This document shows positions 10,446 to 22,383 of a stretch of DNA of 64,000 bases, in pieces. The first letter of the stretch is position 1; each line of letters begins with the position of its first letter. This DNA is from Tetradesmus obliquus. Taxonomy: Eukaryota > Chlorophyta > Chlorophyceae > Sphaeropleales > Scenedesmaceae. The position numbers and the translations under genes are program-made. The DNA lies in NCBI GenBank assembly GCA_030272155.1, contig CP126194.1:3835501-3899500 (forward strand). Reading direction: 5' to 3'. The notes beneath the pieces are model-generated. The model saw only the letters and a list, made by a program, of their open reading frames with translations, had not been told where the DNA came from and did no database searches.

Positions 10446-11257
10446 ATGGGCTGCACGGAAAGCAAAGTGACGTGTCTACCTGAGTGGGAGTTAGCAGTAG
10501 ACGCAAAGCAGTGCGCTTCAACAGACAATGCATGGCTACAGCAGTACCCCTCAACATACAACCCCACCCCATGGCGGGTGCCTGGAAAAGACCAGGACAG
10601 CAAGCCCCCTGCAGCTGCCTACGGCGCCAAACAGCAGCTGTTGCAGCAACAAACCACAATTCAGGTGATCTGGGAGTCACGGGTGTGTCTGCACTGTCGT
10701 CGTGCTGCCTGGCAAATGAACCTTGTACAGGCATGTCGCTGCCTGCAGGGTTCCTGCAACTGTATGGCTGGCAGCAGCAGACTCTACGTCCCTCTATGCA
10801 CCACATGCTCTGTACTTCTGTACATTTTAAACCACAGCCCCAGGCAATGCGCTTTACAGCTTGGGCCTTCAAGGTCACGCCACACTTCTCGTTGCATTCA
10901 CCATGTATACATATATTATCACCTGCTGCTTGCAGGACCTGCCACCCCACCTGCTAGCCAACATCCTGTCAAGGCAGGACAGCTGGGTGGAACTTTTCCG
11001 CTGCATCCCCCTGGTGTGCAGATCCTGGCGCCAGCTGGCCCTCACAGCCACCCCACACAGCCTGCACTTTGCTTTTGACCTGGAGCAGCAACCCGAGCCA
11101 GGGAAGCTGACCGGCCTAGCAGCCTTGCCAGGCCTGCAGCGCCTCGCTGCTTGGCGGCTGCTGCTGCAGCGGCAGCAACAGCGCCGCCAGCAGCAGCAGC
11201 AGCAGCAGGCTGCTGTGCTGAGGCAGGGGTCGATGGGCAGCAGCTGCTGCAGCCGCA

Positions 11258-11292
<35 letters not shown>

Positions 11293-12228
11293 TGCAGTAG
11301 CCCCTTGCCTGAGGAGGCGCCATGGGCTGAGTGGCTGAAGGGGCATGTGAGCCAGGCGCAAGAGGTCAGCATTGTGATCAGTGCAGCAGGCCCTGGCTGC
11401 ACCGGCCAGCAGCACCAGCTGAAAGATGAGGCACTGGAAGCACTATGCATCAGCAGCAGCAGCAGCAGCGCCGCCAGCATCAGCAGCAGTACCAGTGCCA
11501 GCATCAGTTCTTCAGATGTGGCTCTTGAAGCTGCATCCAGCAGCAGTGTCAACAGCAGCAGCAGCACTGGCCAGCTGCAGCTGCGTGCATTGGAGCTTCA
11601 GCTGCCACTGTTTGAGCATGACGTGCAGATGCTAGCCAAGCACATCAGCAGCAAGGCACCCCGCTTGGAGCGTCTGACCCTTGTAGGGTACACATCTAGC
11701 ACTGGCAGCAGCAGCAGCAGCAGCCAGCTGGTGCCAGCACCCGCTGCACAGCAGCCACTGGCGCTGCCACTGCCGCCGCAGCCACAACCGCCACCGCAGC
11801 AGCAGCAGCAGCAGCAGCAGCCAGCACCGGTGCAGCCTGCTGCACAGCCAGGCAGTGGTGGCCAGGGTGGAAATCCAGAGGGCGGCATGCCTGCCAATGC
11901 CAACACTGCTGACAGCAGTGCCGCCAACAACAGCAGCAGCAGCCGGCAGTGCGAGGCGAGCCAGCAGATCATCAAGCAGGGCTTCATCACAGGCGCCTGC
12001 CTGCAGCACCTGCTGGCCAGCAGCAGCAGCTTGCGCAGCCTTACCTTTGCCCGCAGGCAGCTCTACAAGACTGGCTGGCTGGCACCTGCCACTGGCCTCA
12101 CACATTTAGCACTAAGGGATTGCCAGCTGGGAGAGCAGTGCCTAGCTGATCTGGCTGGGCTGCAGTTCCCTGCACTGCTGCATTTGGACCTGAGCTTGAA
12201 CCCTGCGCTAGGGTTTCAGCACGGCAGG

Positions 12229-12270
<42 letters not shown>

Positions 12271-13245
12271 GCGCATGGCAGCAGCATTACATGCAGCTCA
12301 CTGGAGATAGTTTGCAGGAAGTTCACGCAGCTGACTGCGCTGGACATTAGCGGGTGGAACTTAGCACCACCTAAAGCTGCAGCAGCAGACAGAGCCAGCC
12401 GCCGCCGTAGCAGCAGCAGCCGCAGCAGCTATCTTCAGTGTCCCTGGGCAGTTATTGAGCCGTTAGCAAAGCTGCGGCAGCTGCAGGAGCTTAAGGCAGA
12501 GGGCTGTGGCATTGTGGAGTGGCGTAGCGGCCCCAGCGGTGCACTGCAGCGGCTGACAAGCCTCAGCCTGTCAGGCAACCCCCTGAGCAGCACTGCTGTT
12601 GCAGAGGTGTGCAGCATGCAGCAGCTGCGGCGTGTCGAGCTTGCTGCCTTGACAGCAAGTGCAGCAGCAGCAGAAATTAGCAGCAGCAGCAGCGGTGGCT
12701 GCAGCAGCTGGGAGGGTTTGAGGGGCATGTCTGGGCTGACAGAGCTCAACTTGTCAGGCAACTGCCTGTGTCTGCCTGACAGCAGCTTTGGCGTGTTCAG
12801 GCGGCACTTCTGCCCTGGCCTAGCTGACATGGCCAGCCTAGTCAAGCTCGATTTGAGCGGCTGCCGCTTTCCGTATAAGCTGCTGCGGCTGCTTGTCAGC
12901 GGCCTGCCTGGCAGTGTGAGTGATGTTATTTTAGACGGCTGCGTGGATGTGACGGCTGGGGACCTGCAGGCGCTGGCGCTGCTGCCGGGGCTGCGGCGGC
13001 TGAGCGTTAATGACACGCAGCCCGCGTTGCGTGACAAGCATGCGGAGGTGCTGGCTGGCATGGCTGGCCTGAGGCAGCTGCTGCTGGCAGGGAATGAGCT
13101 GGGGCCTAAGGGGCTGGCGCTGCTGCTGCAGGGGCTGCCGCAGCTGCTGCTGCTGGATGTGAGGGGCAATGTGAAGCTGAAGAAAGGGGGTGCAGTGGCT
13201 GCGGCGGCTTGCCAGCACTCAGGCTACTGCCAGGTGCTTGTGTGA
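10446..13245 (+). CDS. F-box / leucine-rich-repeat protein, 2 exons, about 842 aa
   Basis: Proposed exons are 10446-10664 and 10936-13245; both junctions are GT-AG and phase 0. Exon 2 opens with DLPPHLLANILSR and later has PLVCRSWRQLA, an F-box-type module that would bind Skp1 in an SCF ubiquitin ligase. It is followed by Ser/Gln-rich runs from CAG tracts and about eight LRRs in the C-terminal half (for example LLHLDLSLNPALG, LTALDISGWNLA, LTSLSLSGNPLS, LTELNLSGNCL, LVKLDLSGCRF, LLLLDVRGNVKL), the likely substrate-binding part. Exon 1 is the less certain part: it would give an N-terminus MGCTESKV, a possible myristoylation and palmitoylation signal. If exon 1 is wrong, translation could start further upstream or at 10861. 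A TGTAA signal follows at 13332-13336. Confidence 0.75.
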
Positions 13246-13331
13246 GGGGGTGGGGTGCTTCCCAGTGGTGTACACGCGGGATCTGTGCATGCCGTGGCGC
13301 GGCATCATGTATAGAATAACGCGGTCATCCA

Positions 13332-13336
13332 TGTAA
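13332..13336 (+). terminator. Likely poly(A) signal TGTAA of the F-box/LRR gene
   Basis: TGTAA, the usual poly(A) signal of chlorophycean algae, 87 bases after the stop codon. Short motif, so only moderately specific. Confidence 0.5.
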
Positions 13337-15920
13337 TTGTTGTGAGCAAAGGCTTGCAACGGCGCCGCTACTCATGAGGGTTTGGTTGGCTCTTGATTGA
13401 TTGCAGGGTGCATGGGTATGAAGGTGTAGGGCTTGCAGCAGGTTTGGAGCCTGGCATGGAGCCAAGTGCCAGCGAGTTTTACTCCCAAGTCATGTAAGGT
13501 CTGCTTTCAGCAGCAATGTGACATGGTTTGAGCGGTCTCCGTCTGTTTGGTGTTGGCAGCTGGTTGCGCAACCTGCTGCTGCAGCAGGCAGCACTCAAGA
13601 CACTGGCTGTCGTTGTTGTTGCCTGCTTTTTTATATTTGGCAAACCTCTCAATGGCAGCTGCTGCAGCTGGCGTTGCTCGACACGCATGGCAGTGCGGAG
13701 CAGAGTTTGGGTAGAACTCTGCCTGGTGGTGAGTGTGCGCGCGAGTTTGCAGCATGTAGGGCTATGCAGCACTGTGCAGGAGAGCGGCTTGGGCACGGTG
13801 CAGGTGCAGCAGTTAGTATGGGCGGCATCTACAGGCAGGGCAGGATTGTGTAGCGTCCTGCAAATCGCATGATGTGGACCACTGTCATAGCATACGTCTT
13901 TAGGTGTTGATGAGTGTGGCAGCACTTGGCCTCCTAACGTGCACCTCCATCTCAAAAAGGTGGCAGATAGTGTCCGCCAAGGTCATACAGTTCACTGCCA
14001 ATTTCTGCTGGATGTTGCGAGGATGCAGCAGGATGGTGCAGCAGGCTGGCCGCTGACAGAGCAGGCCAGTGCTGTACAACCCTTTGCAGGAGTGTCTGGA
14101 TTTTGTAGAGCTCTCTGTCAAGAGAGTGGTAGATGCAGGTTTGGCTCTCTATCATTATGACTGTATGACAGCAAATGCTGTGCCGCAAGTTTAAGACTGC
14201 ATTTTGTTCATGTGCTCAATCAAAATTGCGTGCCAGCAGATCACGGTGCATGTTTGCAGCTGTGGCAATCTCTAGCATGCTAGCGCATGCTGTCTGTGGT
14301 GTAAGTGCTGCTCATATGAGCAGCAGCGGCACCGCAAGATGCTGCTGTGTTGTGTGCCAGCTGCTACCCAGCTTGGCGGCAACAAAAGGTTTGCATGTTT
14401 GGAACACAAAAGTGCCTGCATTTTAATGCAGGGTGCAGAGCTTTGGAGGCCATGCATAGGCGCAGTGCATGACAGGAGCATGAAATCGGGCCTTTCCTGT
14501 GGGCCGTCAGTCCTTGCTGTGCATCGCCAAGCATTTGCTGAAGTGCCAGCATGTCTTTTTCAGCACACAGGCCGCCAGCTGTGCCTTGAGTGATGTCATG
14601 TTGATGTTTGTGTGTTTGCCAGCATTTGTGTGCATGGTGTGCGCCTGCTAGGGTTCAGCTTGTCATGCCTTTTACTGCGCCGACAGAGCGCCGTTGCTGC
14701 TGCGCCGTTGCTGCTGCTGGAAGAGGCCGGCAGCAACTCGCAGGTCATGGGGCTCAGTGCGTAGTGCTGTGGGAAGGCTTTGCTTGGGTTGTGCATTCAC
14801 ATGGCATGTGGCATGTTTGTGTTTTTATTTTCTTCCCTTTTCCTGCACGCCTGCCGTGCTGGTGGCCCACTGGATACAGCACAAGCAGCATTGCTGCACG
14901 GCTGCACAGCACAGTCTGCTCAGATGGCTTGCTGCCAGCAAGCAGCGGAGGTCTGCTGGGCACATTACGCATGACCAATGCCACAATGCCGCCAATGCAG
15001 TGCAAGCTGCAAGTGCGTGCATTGACAGCTGTGGTGTGCCTGCATGCACACTGTACAATGTTGCTGGTATGTGCTGCTATCTACTGCCTTGACTGCCGGG
15101 GCGCAGGGCTGTCATGGTTTGCTGGCACTCAAGTTGCTTCAGGCTCAGCATGCTCATGCTCAGCATGCATCCTGCAGGGCGGTCAGTGTGTACAGCTGCA
15201 AAGCTGGGCATGCAAAGATGGTCTCGAGTCAGTGATTGATGAAGAAGAGTTGTTGCAGAGTTGAGCGGATCTCGTCGCATGTTGGCATGACGGATATGGG
15301 GCTTGAATCCAGCACAGTGGCATTGTATCAGTTGCATAGTGCTGCTATGATGAGCATGTCAGGTTTGGCAAAGGTTGTTTGTGCCTTGTTGGGTGCTTTC
15401 CTGCTTGGTCACAACTGATGTTTGATTCGTTGCAGGTTCGTTGCAATAAGTTGCTTGCAACAATTGTTTGATGCATGAATCCATTGTACACGGCACTTGC
15501 ACATGTGCTGGGCGTCGTACTGCAGGAGCCAGCACTGCTGAGCAGGTCTGTGTTGCGTACATGACTAGGGTTTTGTGTTTTGACAGTTACGGTGGTGGTA
15601 GATGACGACGCACCTGTGGTAGATGGACTCTGCCTTGGCTTTCTTGTGGTATATAAGGCTCTGTTTCGTTTGCGCTGTGTGAAACATCACATCCAACGCT
15701 CTATGTTATCGTCAACAACTGTGGGAGACAATAGCATCTGCTTATCTTATTGAATATCGGGCCTGCACCACCAATTTGAGTCGAGAAGCTCAGAAGTATT
15801 GGGCTTTGACCGGCTGCTTAAGGGTGTTAAAGGTTGCTGAAGCTCTCAAGCACAGGGTGAAGCAGCAGCAGGCTGGAGACTACTGGAGATGGGTGACTAG
15901 CTAATCAGCAGAGTTGCACC
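13337..15920. other. Long intergenic region without a recognised gene
   Basis: About 2.6 kb. Open frames here are short, Cys/His/Ala-rich and without any known motif, with TGCATG-type words common. I see no tRNA, exon of a known family, or repeat shared with the rest of the window. A TATA-like element close to its right end probably belongs to the next gene. Confidence 0.5.
15650..15658 (+). promoter_or_regulatory. TATA-like box upstream of the CH-domain gene
   Basis: TATATAAGG, 263 bases before the ATG at 15921, followed by a pyrimidine-rich stretch that could hold the start site. It would imply a 5' UTR of about 230 bases. Based on the motif alone. Confidence 0.35.
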
Positions 15921-18900
15921 ATGTCCACGCTTGCTAGCTTGCCTCGCGAGGTGCTGAAGTGGCTCCTGAGTCTAGACCTTTCTTACACAGTTCGCCACAT
16001 AAAGCGGTGCGCTGAAGAGGCCAGCAATCAGATGCTTGACTTGCCATCCTTGGGCGTATCCCTGAGCACAGGCTGTGGAGCATCGCCAGCTCATTAACAC
16101 GTGATGTACATGCATTGCAGAGATTTCTCAAATGGGTTCCTGTTTGCGGAGATTCTATGCCGCTACTACCCAGCGGACGTGCAGATGCACTCGTTTGAAA
16201 ACGTGACCAGCATAGAGCGCAAGCGGGCCAACTGGGTGGTTCTGGAACGTTTGTTCAAGGTAAGGAGTTGTTTACATGTTTATGCAGCAGGGCTGGTTCG
16301 CTCTTTGCTTTTGGGCGCTAACAGTACTGCTGCTGGCTCTGCTGCAGAAAAGGAACATCCCAATTGAGCAGCAGCAGGTAGAAGCAATTATAAACGCAGA
16401 AGGAGATGCAGCAAGTGAAGTACTGCAAGCAATATACAGCTTCATCAACAGCGAAGCCTACAGGTGAGTAGCAAACCAGAAGTATCCCAGGGCCAGCACA
16501 TGCAGATGCACACATGGCCTGGAGAACACGACACTTGCATCGTTGTTTGCATCTTGAGCAACCAGCATTTCTTTGACCAATTTGAAACGTTGAACCTCTT
16601 TAACAAGCTGCTGCTCTCCATCCATGCAGGGAGTCTCTAAACCCATCAGTAGTACAGCAGCAGCCAACCAGCAGCAGTCCTAGTCAGCATGTTAGCAGGC
16701 AGCATTCATTCAGCAAGCAGCAGCATAGCATAGGCAGGCAACCATCAACAGGCAGGTCAAGATCAAACGGCAGAGGACAAGAGGCAGCTGTCACTGGCTA
16801 CTGCTATGGTGAGTGGCGTCATGCCTGCCGCCCATTGATGGGCCCTATACAGATGCAGCCACATCACTTCTTGGCTTGAAGCAGACGCATCTGCAGCGCC
16901 CATTGTTCGTCTAAGCATGTGCAGAAGCAGAGACAACAACTTGCGCGTGCACTTGATTGTGTCCTGTAGGTCCTGATGGCGCGCTGTACCCCACATATGC
17001 CAGCGAGCAGGAGGTGGGCAGGCACACAGAGCAGCCAGCAAGTCCTGCCAGTGAACCCGTCAGCTGCTCACTGCATGCGTCTTAATGACATGCCGCGGGA
17101 TGCAGCGCTTGGCTTCGACTCAATGCAAAACACGCAGCTGAAGCTGGTGCATGCCTGCAAGGTGGCATGCAGCGTGGCGGTCATCCATGCTGAGCCACAC
17201 ACATATGGTTCACTGCACATAACATTCGTCCTGGTGTGCACATGCAGGCGCAGATGTGGCAGATGATGATGTACCAGCAGCAGCAGGCAGCGCTAAGCGC
17301 TGCTGGCAGCACCGCCTACATGCAGCAGGTGCAGGCCTACGGCCAGATGATGGGCGCGCTGGGCGTGGCGCCTGACGGCACGCTGCTGGCAGGTAAGCGG
17401 GGCCCGGGGTTGCTGGCGTTGAAGCTGTGACAGCAGCAGCATGTCATAACAGGGAACACGGCCAGCGTTGACATCAGCAATTGCGAAAGCAACACAGGCG
17501 GATAGTCAGATACTGACAAGTGCTTCTGCATTTTGTTGGGTGAAGCAGGACTTGGCCGCGGTTGCTGAGAAGGGTGCAGAAGGTTATAGCGCTTTGGCTC
17601 ATCATGTTAACCATTATGTTCCAACATGTTCACTGGCAATGAGTCTGTTGGCTGTGCTGTATGTGTGCTGCAGCTCCCGAGGGTGCCGCTGGCAGCAGCG
17701 CGCTGGATGAGCTAGCTTTCAACAAGAAGCCGCGGCCAGTGGAGTTTGAGCCCTACAAGATGGTGAGGCGCAGATAAACTCATGTCTGGTGGCTCTGTCC
17801 TCCTTCGCCTTTCATTGCCTGTGTTAGCCAACACATGCAAGGCAGCATCGCAGGGCTGCGTAGGCAGCATGCTGCTCGTGGCTGGGCCGTGGTAGCTGCG
17901 ACGTGGTGAGCATCAGCAGTGCGTCCTCTGGATGAGCTTTACCTGAGCCAGCTGGTACCTATGCTGGCGTCTGCGCTGCCTGTGTTGCCTGCCTGGCTGT
18001 GTGTGCAGTCGGACTACGAGGCGCGCAACTACGACGTGAAGAAGGCCAACGGCTACTGGCAGCTGGGGCGGCTGGGGCCCGAGGAGACGGAGGAGCTGCA
18101 GGCCAAGGTGCGGCACAGAGACATGGGGATTGCTGTGCATTGCTTGCATGACTCTGCTCTATTATGGCATATAGTTGCCGCCTGTGGCTGCGCTGCGGTG
18201 CAGATGGCAGCAGACTGGTGTAATTGCGCAGGCAGTCGTGCTCCCTGCGGTTTGCTAGGCGACAATGAGAGAGAGGATAGTTACATGTGAGTCCTGGCAC
18301 AATCTTAGACGGTATAGAGATTACAACAATGCATTCACTGCCTACGCTGCCTTGCAGCGGGAGGCCAAGGAGCGTGTGCGGGAGCTGAGCAACCGCATCA
18401 AGTCGGCCAATGCAGAGCGCCTGGCAGCAGCAGCGCCAGCCAGGGCCAAGCCCAAGGAGCCCAGCGCGAGGCAGCGTGCGGTGGAGTATGCCAAGAGCAG
18501 TGTGCCGCGCCCGGAGCTGCTGAAGCAGCGCTCGGGAGCAGGGGGGCGCTCCAGTGGCCGGCAGCGCGGCAGCAGGAGCGGCTCGGAGGTAGGTTGGGGT
18601 GGTGTGGTTGCAGCTGCAGGGGTGGCATCCATTGCAGCTGCTTGGTCACCAAAGGGCATGATGGTTGCTGCTGAGTGCTGCAGGCTGTGTGGGCACATTG
18701 AACTGTGTATACACACCCAGATGTTCCTGCACATGCATGTTCATGCACCCCTTCCTTCAATGCGCAACTTTGTTGAGGTGAACACCCTGCGGATTTGTTG
18801 GCTCATGTCCTTCCAATGTATGCACCGCTGCTGCAGGCGGGGTCAACATCTGGGGCAGACGAGCAGCAGGATGGTGGCAGCCAGCTGGAGCAGCTGCAGC

Positions 18901-18986
18901 AGCAGCATGAGCTGTATGCACAGCAGGTGGAGCAGATTAGGCAGGAGCTGGAGCGGTCGCTAGGGGCGATGACAGAACAGCAGTAG
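15921..18986 (+). CDS. CH-domain (SPEF1/SPATA4-like) flagellar-type protein, 10 exons, about 425 aa
   Basis: Exons 15921-16006, 16121-16259, 16348-16463, 16630-16808, 16970-17013, 17248-17392, 17674-17762, 18009-18107, 18358-18588 and 18837-18986; all phases join. Residues 1-115 form a CH domain of the CLAMP/SPEF1 kind: MSTLASLPREVLKWLLSLDL, RDFSNGFLFAEILCRYYP, ERKRANWVVLERLF and AIYSFINSEAYR. The middle is Gln/Ser-rich. A second conserved-looking block, VEFEPYKMSDYEARNYDVKK and LGRLGPEETEELQAKREAKE, precedes a basic linker and a C-terminal coiled coil rich in Gln/Glu. SPEF1-type CH domains bind axonemal or cortical microtubules, so a role in flagella or cytoskeleton is inferred. Exon 5 is only 44 nt. 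The domain call is good; the precise orthologue is not known to me. Confidence 0.75.
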
Positions 18987-19414
18987 CAGGGTTTTGCAGC
19001 GAGGACAACCTTCACCGTGTGCTGGCTGGTGTTGCGATGCCGCTGTTATTGCGTGTCACGATGGTATGGTAGTTTGATTGCAATGTACTGGTGCTTCCGG
19101 CATAAATGAACAATGTGCTCTGTAGCCTGGTGAACTTCATCTGTACTGGCACGACCAAAACTGCCGGGCGGTTCAATAAGAAGAGGTCAGCACGCACCTT
19201 TAGAAATTTTACAATATGTCAGCCTGCTGAAGAGTCTAGTAGCACGCAGTGCATTGTCACGAGGGCGTGACGAAACAGCAGCAAGAGGTCTTCAAGGCAC
19301 GGTGGTTGCAAGAGGGACGGTATAGAATTGATCGTGCGAAAGAACATCGTTTTAGGCACTGCACATTGTTCGGGCGCATCAGTCGGCTTTGACTGTGCAG
19401 GTCCAGTGTAAGCC
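18987..19414. other. Intergenic spacer between CH-domain and GH32 genes
   Basis: About 430 bases holding the 3' UTR of one gene and the 5' region of the next. TGTAA at 19407-19411 lies just before the GH32 start. No other feature seen. Confidence 0.4.
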
Positions 19415-22040
19415 ATGGAGGCCCATGCAGATCAGCCGGTGTACCACCTGTATGACCCGAACGGCTGGGTCAACGACCCAAATGGGCCTCTGTATTACAA
19501 AGGACAGTACCACATGTGAGTGCTGGGAGGCGAGCTTATACAACGCTACACATGCAGCAGATCAGCACACCAGAATGCAGCTGCTGCAACAGCAGGCAAG
19601 CTTTGCATGCATGGCAACCAGAGCTGCAACTGCAGCAACGTTGTACTTACAGCTGCGCTAACTATGAATGCACGAAGGCATTGTGCATTGTCAGCGGGTG
19701 ATGGCCGGAATGCCATGGTTGGGTTGCAAGCAGCGCCCAACTCATACCTTGCAGCTGTGCTGTACCACAATCTGCTGCAGGTTCTTTCAGAACGTAACAG
19801 ACAGCACAAAATGGACATGGTGAGAGGGCGGTACCCTGCAGCAGCAGTCCTGTACAGTCTTGATCTGGCAGTTGTGTCTACAGCAGCTGCAGGCGTGCGC
19901 CTTCGTGCACTTTACGGTGAACACAGCACGTTTCTTCTGGGCAGTCAGCCACAAGCGCTGCAGCAGCACAATCACGGAGATTGCTGCAGCAGTAGGCTGG
20001 TCTGCTAAGCGGTGCATCATCGCAAACCCATGCATGTTGCTGCATCTGGCACCTGTGCTGGCTGTGCTCAGTAGCATGTGCATCACTTTGCTGTCCGATA
20101 TCTGCAACACTACATACACACTACTGCTTGTCGCCTTTTTGACATTGCTTGCCAGCTGCTGCGCTGTGTGCTGATCTTGTGGTCTGATCTTGTGTTCTGA
20201 TCGTGATTATTTGCTGCCGCTCCCACTCGCCTCCGCAGGGGCTTGAGCTGGGGCCATGCCACCAGCACAGACCTGCTGCACTGGAAGCAGCTGCCTCCTG
20301 CACTCACACCTGACCCGGGCTGGTTTGATGCTGACGGCTGCTTCAGCGGCTGCGCCACTGTGGACGCTGACGGCGTGCCTGCCATACTGTACACGGGGTG
20401 AGCTGGCCGGGCAGCAGCTGGGCTTGAAGCTCATGTACAGAAGCTTCTTGTACCTGTCCATGCATTCTTGTTGCTCTTGCTTGCTGCTGCTCTGCACCGG
20501 CTGTATCGACCTGACAATGGCGAATGCAACTGCCTGTTTCTTTTTCTGCTGCATGCGCAGTGTTGCCAAGAAGCCTGATGCAGGGGAGCGCGAGGGCATG
20601 CCGCTGACTGTGGCCAACATGTGCTACGAGCGCCAGCTGCTGGCACGCCCGGCAGACCCAGGTGGGTAGAGGCAGGGTTGCTTGCATGAATCAGCTTGAG
20701 GAGGCACAATTTAAGTTATATGTTGCTGTGCAGCTGCTGCCATGAAATGCACTGGCCAGTGCTTATAGCTCGGCGACAACATGCATGGTTAGGGCAGCTG
20801 CGCGTGCAGCGTCGTGTCGCAGCATAAATATGGTGCGGAAGACAAGTGTCTGTGCACACCCTTCACTCTGTTGTCACTGGGCATCTGCATTGTGTGTTTC
20901 TTGCGTGCTGCAGGCGACCCTAAGCTGCAGGCGTGGGTGAAGGTGCAGCAGCCCTTCCTGGCTGATGACGGCTCAGGGCTGCCGCTGCTGTGCTTCAGGT
21001 GCGCGGCTGGGGGCCTGCTTCGATGCAGTGGCTGGTGCATTGGGCATATGGCATTGCAGTGCTTGCGCTTGCGCAGCAGGGGTATGTCCAGCAGTCTCTA
21101 ATGCACGTGCTGCTGCTGCTGCTCGCCTGCAGGGACCCGTTCCTGCTAGAGAAGCCCAGCGCTGCCAACGGCTGGCGCTGGCGCGTGATGGTGGGCGCCA
21201 ACATAGACATGGAGGCGCTGGCGCTGCAGGCATCAGCAGCAGCTGCAGAGCCCACAGCAGCCACACCTGCAGCACCTGAATCAGGAACAGGAGACCATGC
21301 TGCTGCAGCTGCAGCTGGTGTATCAGCTGCGGGTGCTGCTGCAGATGATGGGTCAGCAAGTAGGGCCGAAGGCGTTGCTAGTAGTAGGGCTGAGGAGGAG
21401 CGGCAGCAGCTGCGGCGTGCGGCTGCTGCGCTGGCTGCTGGTGGCTGGATGGGTGGCGGGCGGGGCCTGCCTGGCGGGCTGACGCTGGGCACTGCCACGG
21501 TGTACCGCAGCAAGGGGCGGCAGCTGGAGGGAGGTGAGCAGATTGGAGCAGATGAGATGACGGCAACATGCAATGGGCCCGTCTTTTGGGGCGTTTGTGC
21601 TGCAGCAGAGCTGCATGCCAGGGTGGGAAGGCAAGGGGCGGCAGCTGGAGGGAGGTGAGTGGGGTTGAAGTGTTGGGCAGATGGAGGGGGGATGGGGTTG
21701 CTGTGTCTGGGTTTTTTGCTGCAGCGAAGGGTGGGAAGGCAAGGGCTGGCAGCTGCAGGGAGGCAGCGGATGCGTAGGCTGGAGATTGGTGTGTCGTGCA
21801 GCCACGGATGGGGTTTGACAATCTAATAATACATGTTGCATGTTTCTCGCCAGCGTCCTTACCTCCTTGTACCCTGTGTGGCTCAAGCGTTTGGCATTGC
21901 TGACTGCGCCACTGCCTTGTGATGAATCCCTGCATGTGCATGCAGAGTGGGAGTATGAGGGTCTGCTGTGTGTGGCCAAGCCAGGGGAGGGCGCAATATG
22001 GGAGTGCCCCATAATTGCGCCACTGCGCCTGCCAGACAAC

Positions 22041-22075
<35 letters not shown>

Positions 22076-22179
22076 TGAGGCGGGCGCTGCTGCCGCAGCT
22101 GCTGGTCAAGATGTTGCTTTGTCCTCGCCTGCTGTGCCTCCCAACACGCCCCTACAGCCAGCAGCCAGCAGCAGTACTG

Positions 22180-22213
<34 letters not shown>

Positions 22214-22327
22214 GCAGCTTGAGGTAGAGAGGGCTATGTCTGGCTGCCTAGGCCTGTGTGACAGCTGGCTGTCAGGCAGCAGAGATGGTGCTGCTGAGGC
22301 TCCACCATCTCCCAGTGGGCACAGCAT

Positions 22328-22383
<56 letters not shown>

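Noticed and set aside
10410-11078. Single 222-codon frame through the F-box gene start
   Set aside because: Its second half runs through an intron (10665-10935) and then out of frame of the F-box exon; only its first part is used in the model.
14608-15264. 218-codon plus-strand frame in the long intergenic region
   Set aside because: Cys/Ala/Leu-rich, no motif, no splice context, and overlapped by several other open frames of similar size.
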